Assembly (NCBI GenBank): GCA_021790295.1
Contig: JAJYIC010000018.1
Location: 1-6,258 of the forward strand
From: Pseudomonadota bacterium
Lineage (GTDB): Bacteria > Pseudomonadota > Alphaproteobacteria > ATCC43930 > CGMCC-115725
Direction: 5' to 3'
Length of the DNA stretch: 6,258 nt
Below the pieces are notes generated by a model, which saw nothing but the letters and a program-made list of their open reading frames with translations, ran no database searches and was not told the origin of the DNA. The position numbers were made by a program, and so were the translations under genes. Positions 1-5,801 of this stretch are shown one piece after another; position 1 is the stretch's first letter; each line of letters begins with the position of its first letter.

Positions 1-267
1 TCCGTCGCCGGCATCCTCGGCTATTCGGGCCGTCTCGTCGCACCCCAGCTTCTGGCGTCCGAGCTTGGCGCGCGACCCAGCGTCTTTCTCGTCCACGGCA
101 CCGAAGACCCGCTTCTTCCTTTCGCTTCTCTTGGCGAAGCAGAAAGGGCGCTCAGCGCACTTGAGGTCCCGGTCGAAACCCTCGCCTGTCCCGGATTGGG
201 TCACGGGATCGACGAGCAAGGGCTCGCCAAAGGCGGCGCCTTTCTCAAACAGGCTTTCGCTGGCTGA
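1..267 (+). CDS. Phospholipase/carboxylesterase family alpha/beta hydrolase, 3' end only
   Basis: This is the last 88 residues of a serine hydrolase of the YpfH/COG0400 type. The frame is open from base 1 and ends at TGA 265-267. The fragment starts at the strand after the nucleophile elbow: it reads GILGYSGRL, a hallmark of this family. The catalytic Asp lies in the motif LVHGTEDPLLP (Asp at fragment residue 36). The catalytic His lies in PGLGHGID (His at residue 68). The GxSxG serine motif must lie upstream, outside the window. Family members are small (about 210-230 residue) cytosolic esterases that hydrolyse short acyl esters; the true substrate cannot be read from sequence. It lies 137 bases upstream of argH with a likely promoter between them, so it is probably not in the argH operon. 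Family assignment is fairly firm; the specific activity is unknown. Confidence 0.85.
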   Translation, partial: SVAGILGYSGRLVAPQLLASELGARPSVFLVHGTEDPLLPFASLGEAERALSALEVPVETLACPGLGHGIDEQGLAKGGAFLKQAFAG

Positions 268-293
268 GAGAGTGGCCTTGCGACCTGCCGTCG

Positions 294-322
294 TTGGAAA
301 CGAGGCCTCTCCCGGTTACACT
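294..322 (+). promoter_or_regulatory. Predicted sigma70-type promoter upstream of argH
   Basis: TTGGAA (294-299) and TACACT (317-322) are separated by exactly 17 bases; each hexamer matches 4 of 6 consensus bases. The site lies in the only spacer upstream of the argH cluster (268-404) and would give a leader of roughly 75 bases. An 8-base palindrome, GAGGCCTC (302-309), sits in the hexamer spacer and could be an operator, but I recognise no known regulator for it. The rest of the spacer shows no gene and no convincing terminator for the upstream hydrolase. This is a pattern match only. Confidence 0.4.
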
Positions 323-395
323 CTCGTTCGCCAAAGCCTTTACGGGAAAGGACCGGGGCGCAAGCGATGACGACGGATTTTCGTTTTCGCCGGAT

Positions 396-400
396 AGGAG
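396..400 (+). promoter_or_regulatory. Ribosome binding site deciding the argH start
   Basis: AGGAG lies four bases before ATG 405. It supports 405 over the far-upstream TTG at 294, which coincides with the predicted -35 element, and over ATG 483, which would remove the conserved N-terminal region. Confidence 0.65.
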
Positions 401-404
401 CCGC

Positions 405-1814
405 ATGAGTTCAGGGCCAAATCGCGGTCAGAGGCGAAATCCGCTGCTGCGCGCCCGCTTCGAGGCCGAGCCCGCGCCGAGCATGACCCGCATCAACGCC
501 TCGATCGCGTTCGACAAAAGGCTCTGGGCCGAAGACATCGCGGGCTCGAAAGCGCACTCTGCGATGCTTGTCGCGCAAAAGATCCTTTCGCCCGAAGACG
601 GCGCGGCGATCGCGCAAGGGCTCGAACGCATCGCTCTCGAAATCGAGAACGGGGAGTTTCCCTTTCGCGAGGAGTACGAAGACATCCACATGAATGTCGA
701 GGCGCGGCTTTCCGAACTGATAGGTGCGGCCGCCGGGCGCTTGCACACCGCGCGTTCGCGCAACGACCAGGTGGCCACCGATTTCCGCCTGTGGGTGCGC
801 GCCGCGATCGATCGCCTCGATCTTGCCTTGAAGAGGCTTCAAGAGGCATTGATCGACCGCGCCCTGGAGCAAGCCGCCACCGTCATGCCCGGCTTTACCC
901 ATCTGCAGACGGCCCAGCCGGTGACTTTCGGCCATCATTGCCTTGCTTATGTGGAGATGCTCGGACGCGACCGCTCGCGCTTTGCCGATTGCCGCCGGCG
1001 CCTCAACGAGTCGCCTCTCGGCGCCGCCGCGCTCGCCGGAACCTCCTTCCCCATCGATCGTGAGGCGACCTCTTCCGCGCTCGGTTTCGACCGCCCTTCG
1101 AAAAATTCCATCGACGCCGTTTCGGATCGCGATTTTGCCCTCGAGTTTCTCTCCGCGGCGGCGATTGCCGGGATGCACCTGTCGCGATTTGGCGAAGAGA
1201 TCGTGATCTGGTCGAGCGAACCTTTTCGCTTTGTCGCCTTGAGCGGCGCCTTTACCACCGGCAGCTCGATCATGCCGCAAAAGCGCAATCCCGACGCCGC
1301 CGAACTGGTGCGGGCGAAGGCCGGGCGCCTCAACGGTTCTCTGGTTGCGCTCCTGACGGTGATGAAAGGCCTTCCCCTTGCCTATGGCAAGGACATGCAG
1401 GAAGACAAGGTTCCGCTTTTCGAGGCCGCCGACTCGCTCGAACTTTCTCTTGCCGCAACGGAGGGGATGGTGCGCGACATGCGCATCGACGCTGTGCGCC
1501 TGCGCCGCGCGGCGGAAGAGGGCTACGCCAACGCGACCGATCTCGCCGATTGGCTGGTGCGCGCTTTGGGCCTCCCTTTCCGGGAAGCGCATGAGCTGAC
1601 CGGAAGGATCGTTCGCCTGGCCGAAAAGCGCGGGGTCAGCCTCGGCGAATTGCCGCTTTCGGAATTGCAAGCGCTCGCGCCCGCGATTACTTCCGAGATT
1701 TATGGCGTCCTCGACATCTCCCGCTCGGTGAGAAGCCGCAAGAGTTTTGGCGGCACCGCGCCCGAAAGGGTGCGCGCGGCCGTCGCCGAGGCGCGCCGGA
1801 GGTTTCTCGAATGA
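405..1814 (+). CDS. argH: Argininosuccinate lyase
   Basis: ArgH splits argininosuccinate into arginine and fumarate, the last step of arginine synthesis, as a cytosolic homotetramer of the aspartase/fumarase superfamily. The 469-residue product is close to the usual length (about 460). Visible motifs in order: NASIAFDKRL at 31-40 and DIAGSKAH at 44-51 (substrate-binding region), HTARSRNDQ at 114-122, THLQTAQP at 165-172 containing the catalytic His (about 166), and the superfamily signature GSSIMPQKRNPD at 286-297 on the mobile loop with the catalytic serine. The start at ATG 405 is chosen for its AGGAG site and because it gives the expected N-terminal length. One oddity: the WGGRF motif expected about 15 residues before NASI is replaced by LLRARF, although all catalytic motifs are intact. 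It is the first gene of the cluster and overlaps the next gene by ATGA. Confidence 0.97.
   Translation: MSSGPNRGQRRNPLLRARFEAEPAPSMTRINASIAFDKRLWAEDIAGSKAHSAMLVAQKILSPEDGAAIAQGLERIALEIENGEFPFREEYEDIHMNVEARLSELIGAAAGRLHTARSRNDQVATDFRLWVRAAIDRLDLALKRLQEALIDRALEQAATVMPGFTHLQTAQPVTFGHHCLAYVEMLGRDRSRFADCRRRLNESPLGAAALAGTSFPIDREATSSALGFDRPSKNSIDAVSDRDFALEFLSAAAIAGMHLSRFGEEIVIWSSEPFRFVALSGAFTTGSSIMPQKRNPDAAELVRAKAGRLNGSLVALLTVMKGLPLAYGKDMQEDKVPLFEAADSLELSLAATEGMVRDMRIDAVRLRRAAEEGYANATDLADWLVRALGLPFREAHELTGRIVRLAEKRGVSLGELPLSELQALAPAITSEIYGVLDISRSVRSRKSFGGTAPERVRAAVAEARRRFLE
1798..1802 (+). promoter_or_regulatory. Ribosome binding site for the small lipoprotein gene
   Basis: A full GGAGG lies inside the end of argH, eight bases before ATG 1811. 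It supports the lipoprotein being a real translated gene despite its small size. Confidence 0.65.
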
Positions 1815-1975
1815 AGAAAGCAACCGCCAAGCCGCGCCGCCGCCGCCTTTATGCGGGTGCGGCCTTGTGCCTTGTCCTTTTCGCCCTTGCCCTTTCGGGT
1901 TGCGGCAGAAAGGCCGAGCCTTTGCCTCCGGCGAACCAGCCCAACACCTATCCGCGGCCTTATCCGAGTGTCTAA
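1811..1975 (+). CDS. lptM: Small LptM-like (YifL-type) lipoprotein
   Basis: This 54-residue protein has a lysine/arginine-rich start (residues 2-12), a hydrophobic stretch (about 14-29) and the lipobox L-S-G-C with the lipidated Cys at residue 31. The mature part is only 24 residues, Pro- and Tyr-rich, beginning CGRKAEPLPP and ending YPRPYPSV. Short lipoproteins with a CGxKG-type start encoded next to lysine-pathway genes belong to the YifL/LptM group. In E. coli, LptM binds the LptD-LptE outer-membrane LPS translocon and aids LptD disulfide maturation. Here the usual Gly after Lys is Ala, so the assignment rests on the lipobox, size and position, and the function is inferred. It starts within the argH stop (ATGA) after a strong GGAGG and overlaps the lysA start by eight bases. 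At the end of the leader, +2 is Gly, which favours outer-membrane sorting under the E. coli rule. Confidence 0.75.
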   Translation: MKKATAKPRRRRLYAGAALCLVLFALALSGCGRKAEPLPPANQPNTYPRPYPSV

Positions 1976-3281
1976 CTTTTTTCGCTACGTCGAGGGCGAA
2001 CTTCATGCGGAAGAGGTCGCGATCGCGCCTCTTGCCGCACGTCTCGGAACGCCCTTTTATCTTTATTCGGCTTCCGCGCTCGCCGCCGCCTACCGCCGTT
2101 TTGCCGGCGCCTTCGCACAAGAGCGTCCGCTCGTCTCTTTTGCCCTGAAGGCCAATTCGAACCTTGCCGTCGTCTCGCTTTTTGCCGCTCTCGGGGCGGG
2201 CGCCGATGTCGTTTCCGAAGGCGAACTCGCCCGCGCCCTCGCCGCCGGAGTGCCGGCGGAGAAGATCGTCTTTTCCGGGGTGGGGAAAAGGCGCAGCGAA
2301 CTCGCCGCCGCTCTCGCCGCCGGTATCCGCCAGATCAATGTCGAAAGCTTCTCTGAACTCAACCGCCTTTGCGCTCTCGCAACGGAGATGGGGCGGGTGG
2401 CGCCGGTGGCGCTGCGCGTCAACCCGGACGTCGACGCCGCAACCCACGACAAGATTTCGACCGGGCGGAAAAAGGACAAGTTCGGCATCGCCTGGGACGA
2501 AGTGATCGAGGCCTATCGCCTTGCCGCCCGCCTCCCGGGATTGGAGCCGGTCGGTCTTGCCCTCCATATCGGCTCGCAGCTTGTCGATCTCGCCCCCTTT
2601 CGCCGCGCTTTCGAGCGGCTCAGAGAGCTGTTGCACCGTTTGCGCCAAAGCGGACTTGCCGTTTCCCGTATCGATCTCGGCGGCGGCCTCGGCATCCGCT
2701 ACAGCGATGAAAAGCCGCCCGATCTTCAAGCCTACGCGGCGCTCGTGCGCGAGATCTTCGGCACCCTCGAGGTTGAACTTTCCTTCGAGCCCGGTCGTTT
2801 TCTGTGCGGAGCCGCGGGCCTTCTCGTCGCCCGCGTCGAAACCGTCAAGGAAAGCGCGGGAAAGCGGATCCTCGTCCTCGACGCGGCGATGAACGATCTG
2901 ATCCGTCCGGCTCTTTACGGGGCCTCGCATGAGATTCTGCCGCTGCGGCAGGCGCTGCGGGAGGAGCCACTTCTTGCCGCAGACGTCGTCGGACCCATCT
3001 GCGAATCGGGCGACAGTTTTGCCGAAGGCCGCCCCCTTCCGCCTTTCGCCGAAGGCGATCTTCTCGCCTTCAAGGCGGCGGGTGCCTATGGCGCCGTGAT
3101 GAGTTCGACCTACAACAGCCGTCCTCTCCTGCCCGAAGTTCTGGTTTCCGGCCGGCGCTTTGCGGTGGTGCGCGCGCGGCAGAGCGTCGCTGAGCTTCTC
3201 GCGCTCGACAGCATACCGGAGTGGCTCGGCGAAGCGGCGGAACGCGCGCCCGAGGAGGCGCCGGCGGAAAGGGTCTCGTGA
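1968..3281 (+). CDS. lysA: Diaminopimelate decarboxylase
   Basis: LysA is a PLP enzyme that decarboxylates meso-diaminopimelate to L-lysine, the final lysine step; it is cytosolic and dimeric. The 437-residue product shows all fold-type III markers: FALKANSN at 58-65 with the PLP-binding Lys61, LHIGSQ at 199-204, the phosphate-binding LGGGLGIRY at 237-245, EPGR at 274-277, CESGD at 345-349 with the Cys that completes the partner subunit's active site, and GAYGAVMSSTYNSRP at 372-386 with a PLP-contacting Tyr. The GTG at 1968 is chosen because the resulting N-terminus (SNFFRYVEGELHAEEV) matches the usual alphaproteobacterial LysA start. An in-frame ATG at 1851 would add 39 residues translated from within the lipoprotein gene. 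No good Shine-Dalgarno precedes GTG 1968, and the lipoprotein stop lies just after it, so reinitiation is likely. It overlaps the next gene by GTGA. Confidence 0.97.
   Translation: MSNFFRYVEGELHAEEVAIAPLAARLGTPFYLYSASALAAAYRRFAGAFAQERPLVSFALKANSNLAVVSLFAALGAGADVVSEGELARALAAGVPAEKIVFSGVGKRRSELAAALAAGIRQINVESFSELNRLCALATEMGRVAPVALRVNPDVDAATHDKISTGRKKDKFGIAWDEVIEAYRLAARLPGLEPVGLALHIGSQLVDLAPFRRAFERLRELLHRLRQSGLAVSRIDLGGGLGIRYSDEKPPDLQAYAALVREIFGTLEVELSFEPGRFLCGAAGLLVARVETVKESAGKRILVLDAAMNDLIRPALYGASHEILPLRQALREEPLLAADVVGPICESGDSFAEGRPLPPFAEGDLLAFKAAGAYGAVMSSTYNSRPLLPEVLVSGRRFAVVRARQSVAELLALDSIPEWLGEAAERAPEEAPAERVS
3051..3071. repeat. Perfect 8-base inverted repeat inside lysA
   Basis: GAAGGCGA (3051-3058) and TCGCCTTC (3064-3071) flank a five-base loop and could form a stable mRNA hairpin. 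It lies in codons for a conserved part of LysA and has no following T-run, so it is not an intrinsic terminator. It may be a by-product of coding sequence. Confidence 0.35.
3266..3273 (+). promoter_or_regulatory. Ribosome binding site deciding the DUF4175 start
   Basis: GGAAAGGG ends four bases before GTG 3278 and supports that start. A stronger-looking GAGGAGG at 3252-3258 is 19 bases away, too far to serve it. Confidence 0.5.
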
Positions 3282-5689
3282 GCGCGAACCCCTTTGCGGG
3301 GCGGGTTTCGAGGCGGCTTTATTTTGCCCGGGCGGCGCTTTTCTGGGAGACGGCTTGGCCCGCTTTTGCGCCGGCGGTGGGCGTCGCCGGAGTCTTTATC
3401 GTCCTTGCCCTCTTCGATCTTTTGCCTTTGTTGCCGGCGGCTCTTCACGCCGTCGTGCTTTTTCTTTTCGCCCTCGCCTTCGCCCTTGCCGCTTTGAGGG
3501 CGGCGCGGGCGCTGCGCCTTCCCGCCGAGACTGAGGCCCGCCGCCGCATCGAAAGGGAAAGCGGACTCCCTCACCGCCCTCTCGAAGCTCTCGCCGACCG
3601 CCCTTCGGGGCCATTCGAACCCGCTTCCGCCGAACTCTGGCAGGCGCATCGTCGGCGTATGGCCGCAGCCCTCGTAAGGCTCAAGGTCGGTTGGCCAAAG
3701 GCCTCTCTCGCCGCGCGCGACCCGCGGGCGCTCAGGGCGCTTCTCGCGCTTTTGCTTGTGCTCGGCGCGCTCGACGCGGGCGGCGCCTGGCGCGAGCGGG
3801 TTTGGCGGGCGCTGGTGCCGAATTTCGCTGCGGGGCCGGCAGAGATCCGGCCGGCTCTCGACATCTGGATCGTGCCTCCCCGTTACACGGGTCTGCCGCC
3901 GCGGTTTTTGCACCCGGGCGAGAAAGGCCTCATCCTCGTCCCGATCGGAAGCCGCCTCCTCGCCGAGGTCCACGGCGGCTCCTCGCCGCCCCGCCTTGCC
4001 GTCGACGGAAAAAGCCGCCCCTTTGCCGCCGTCGGCAAGACCAACTTCAGGGTTGAGGCAAGGCTCGCAAAAGGCCACGTCCTCAGGGTGATGGAGGGCG
4101 GCTCCTCTCTCGGTCTCTGGCGCATCCGCATCCTCCCCGACCGGCCGCCGAAAATCGCCTTCGCCGGGCCGCCCAAAGCGACGCCTCGAGGCTTGCTGCG
4201 GATCGATTTTCGCGCCAGCGACGATTACGGGATCGAGGGGGCCGAAGCCGTGATCCGCCCGCTCGGCGCAGGCGCCGGGGAAAAGGCGGTATTGAGGCTG
4301 CCGCTGCCGCTTTATGGCGGCAACCCGAAGCGCCTCGCGGCGACCAGCTATTTCGATCTGACCGCGAGCCCTTGGGCCGGCCTTCCGGTCGAAATCCGAC
4401 TTGCCGCCAGGGACGCCCCGGGCGGCAAAGGCTTGAGCGCGCCCGTTCGCATCAATTTGCCGCAGAGAAGCTTTGAAAACCCGGTGGCGGGCGCGATCGT
4501 CGCCTTGCGCAAAAGGCTGATGGCCGAGCCGGGCTCGGCGGAGAGCGTGGCGAAGGCGCTTGGCGCGCTTCTTGCGCGCCCGCAACTTTACCGCGGCGAC
4601 AGGCTCGTCTTTCTCACTTTGCGCGTCGCCGAAGAGGAACTCCTTACACCGGCGAAAAGGCGGACGGAGGTCGCGGGGCTTTTATGGCAGGCGGCGTTGC
4701 GGGTCGAGGAGGGCCGGCTGCCTTTTGCCGAAGCGCGCCTGCGTGCGCTCGAAAAAAGGCTCGCTGAGGCGCTTTCCGGGCATGCGGGCGAAAGACGGAT
4801 CGATCGCCTGATGCGGCGCCTCGAAAAGGCCGTTCGCGAGGCTTTCGCGGCCATGGCGCAGAACCTCGCGCGCCGCAAGGAAAATGGGAGCGCGCCTTTG
4901 CCTTCTTCCCGTCCGATGCTGGAGCGCGATCTCGAACGCCTGATCGAACGGGCGCGCGAACTTGCCGCCAACGGAGATCGCGCCGCGGCGCGCCAGCTCC
5001 TCTCCGAACTGAGGGACACGCTCGAAAACATGCGCATGCTGACCCGGGCCGAGCGCCAGGCCCTCCAGAGGGAGGAACGGGCGATGGGCGCCTTGCGCGC
5101 GCTGATGAAAGGACAGCAACGCCTTCTCGACAAGAGTTTCCGCGCCGGGCAGAAAGAGGCGGGAGAAGGCGCAAAGCTTGAAGGAGAAGGCCGCAGCGAA
5201 AGCGCAATCGCAGAGGCGGCGGAAGAGGAAGCCTTGAAAGCGCGTCTTGGCGCGATCATGCGCGCGCTTAAAGGCAAAAGCTTTCCCTCTTTGGGCCTTG
5301 CCCAGGTCGAGATGGGAAGAGCAGCCTCGGCCTTGCGTCTCGGTCAGCCCGGCCGCGCCATAAAGCCGCAAGAAAGGGCGCTCGCCGAATTGGCGGAAGC
5401 CGCCCGCCAACTCGCCCGCGCCATGGCGCGCTCCGCGGGCGCAGGCTCTTTCGCCTTGCCGGGGCCTGGCCTCGGCCCTTACGGTAAAGGCGGGAAGGGC
5501 GTGCGCGACCCGCGCGGCCGGGAGTTTCCCGGTTATGGCCTTTATGATTCGGGCGAGGTCAAGATCCCGAGCCGAGCGCGGATCAACGAAGCCCGCAAGA
5601 TCCTCGAAGAGTTGCGCCGGCGCGAGGGCGAGCCGTGGCGCGCGCCGGTCGAACGGCGCTACCTCGACCGCCTCCTCCAGCAATTCTGA
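3278..5689 (+). CDS. TIGR02302/DUF4175 family membrane-anchored protein
   Basis: An 803-residue protein of the alphaproteobacterial TIGR02302 (DUF4175) family; no biochemical role is known to me. Three hydrophobic segments lie near the N-terminus (about 30-48, 55-75 and 151-167). Between them is a conserved cytosol-sized loop with the family phrase RRIERESGLPHRPLEAL (about 89-105). After the third segment comes a probably periplasmic beta-rich region (about 185-395, with PPRYTGLPP near 200 and SDDYGIEGAEAVIRP near 314-328). A long charged alpha-helical, probably coiled-coil part follows (about 405-720), then a short Gly-rich linker (722-745) and the conserved tail KIPSRARINEARKILEELRR...ERRYLDRLLQQF. 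GTG 3278 is chosen because it overlaps the lysA stop (GTGA), has a nearby GGAAAGGG, and gives a family-like N-terminus. The family's typical Gln/Gly-rich low-complexity stretches are almost missing. Its place after lysA suggests an envelope role, which is inference only. Confidence 0.88.
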   Translation: MSANPFAGRVSRRLYFARAALFWETAWPAFAPAVGVAGVFIVLALFDLLPLLPAALHAVVLFLFALAFALAALRAARALRLPAETEARRRIERESGLPHRPLEALADRPSGPFEPASAELWQAHRRRMAAALVRLKVGWPKASLAARDPRALRALLALLLVLGALDAGGAWRERVWRALVPNFAAGPAEIRPALDIWIVPPRYTGLPPRFLHPGEKGLILVPIGSRLLAEVHGGSSPPRLAVDGKSRPFAAVGKTNFRVEARLAKGHVLRVMEGGSSLGLWRIRILPDRPPKIAFAGPPKATPRGLLRIDFRASDDYGIEGAEAVIRPLGAGAGEKAVLRLPLPLYGGNPKRLAATSYFDLTASPWAGLPVEIRLAARDAPGGKGLSAPVRINLPQRSFENPVAGAIVALRKRLMAEPGSAESVAKALGALLARPQLYRGDRLVFLTLRVAEEELLTPAKRRTEVAGLLWQAALRVEEGRLPFAEARLRALEKRLAEALSGHAGERRIDRLMRRLEKAVREAFAAMAQNLARRKENGSAPLPSSRPMLERDLERLIERARELAANGDRAAARQLLSELRDTLENMRMLTRAERQALQREERAMGALRALMKGQQRLLDKSFRAGQKEAGEGAKLEGEGRSESAIAEAAEEEALKARLGAIMRALKGKSFPSLGLAQVEMGRAASALRLGQPGRAIKPQERALAELAEAARQLARAMARSAGAGSFALPGPGLGPYGKGGKGVRDPRGREFPGYGLYDSGEVKIPSRARINEARKILEELRRREGEPWRAPVERRYLDRLLQQF

Positions 5690-5706
5690 AAAGACGAGCG
5701 AGCCTT

Positions 5707-5724
5707 CGTTGATCTGGGTCAACG
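5707..5724. promoter_or_regulatory. FNR/FixK-type (CRP-family) operator candidate
   Basis: The sequence contains TTGATCTGGGTCAA (5709-5722), a perfect TTGA-N6-TCAA palindrome. It extends to CGTTGA-N6-TCAACG with six-base arms (5707-5724). TTGA-N6-TCAA is the recognised core bound by FNR, FixK and FnrN regulators in alphaproteobacteria. It lies 18 bases after the DUF4175 stop and its centre is about 86 bases before the next start. If it acted from -41.5, transcription would start near 5757 with a leader of about 45 bases. The -10 region there is weak (TTAGGG or TGTTAG near 5742-5749), as is common for activated promoters. I saw no other copy in the window. Binding is not shown. Confidence 0.5.
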
Positions 5725-5791
5725 CCGCCGGCGGGTCCTGCTGTTAGGGCTTGCGGTCCCTATCGGCGCTTGCGCCGCCGCAAAGCCGGAC

Positions 5792-5796
5792 GAGGG
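5792..5796 (+). promoter_or_regulatory. Ribosome binding site for the COG2403-type gene
   Basis: GAGGG lies five bases before ATG 5802. No other ATG, GTG or TTG occurs in frame between 5802 and the conserved VVILGAAGRD motif, which supports this start. Confidence 0.5.
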
Positions 5797-5801
5797 TCGG
5801 G

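Noticed and set aside
65..370. 101-codon + strand open frame across the end of the hydrolase and the argH spacer
   Set aside because: It overlaps the well-supported hydrolase frame, has no good ribosome binding site or family motif, and runs through the predicted promoter.
294..404. Upstream extension of argH from TTG 294
   Set aside because: The added 37 residues resemble nothing in ArgH, the TTG coincides with a likely -35 element, and ATG 405 has a proper AGGAG.
827..843. CTTGAAG-AGG-CTTCAAG inverted repeat resembling a TTGA/TCAA box
   Set aside because: The spacing between TTGA and TCAA is seven, not six, and it lies inside a helical part of argH where repeated Leu, Lys and Gln codons explain it.
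1851..1967. Upstream extension of lysA from ATG 1851
   Set aside because: It would translate the lipoprotein gene in another frame and add 39 residues foreign to LysA. GTG 1968 gives the normal N-terminus.
411..2930. 839-codon open frame on the minus strand opposite argH and lysA
   Set aside because: Its codons are exact reverse complements of the argH and lysA codons, so it stays open only because those genes avoid TTA, CTA and TCA. Its product is Arg/Gly/Lys-rich with no recognisable domain.
3110..5722. Long minus-strand open frames (491 and 346 codons) opposite the DUF4175 gene
   Set aside because: They are in register with the sense codons and are separated by the single TTA at 4682-4684. 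They are shadows with no start signal or motif.
5535..5747. 70-codon + strand open frame over the end of DUF4175 and the following gap
   Set aside because: It overlaps the conserved C-terminal tail of DUF4175 in another frame and has no recognisable features.
5765..5776. GGCGCTTGCGCC as a possible terminator or operator
   Set aside because: The stem is only four to five bases with a tiny loop and no T-run, which is common by chance in GC-rich DNA.
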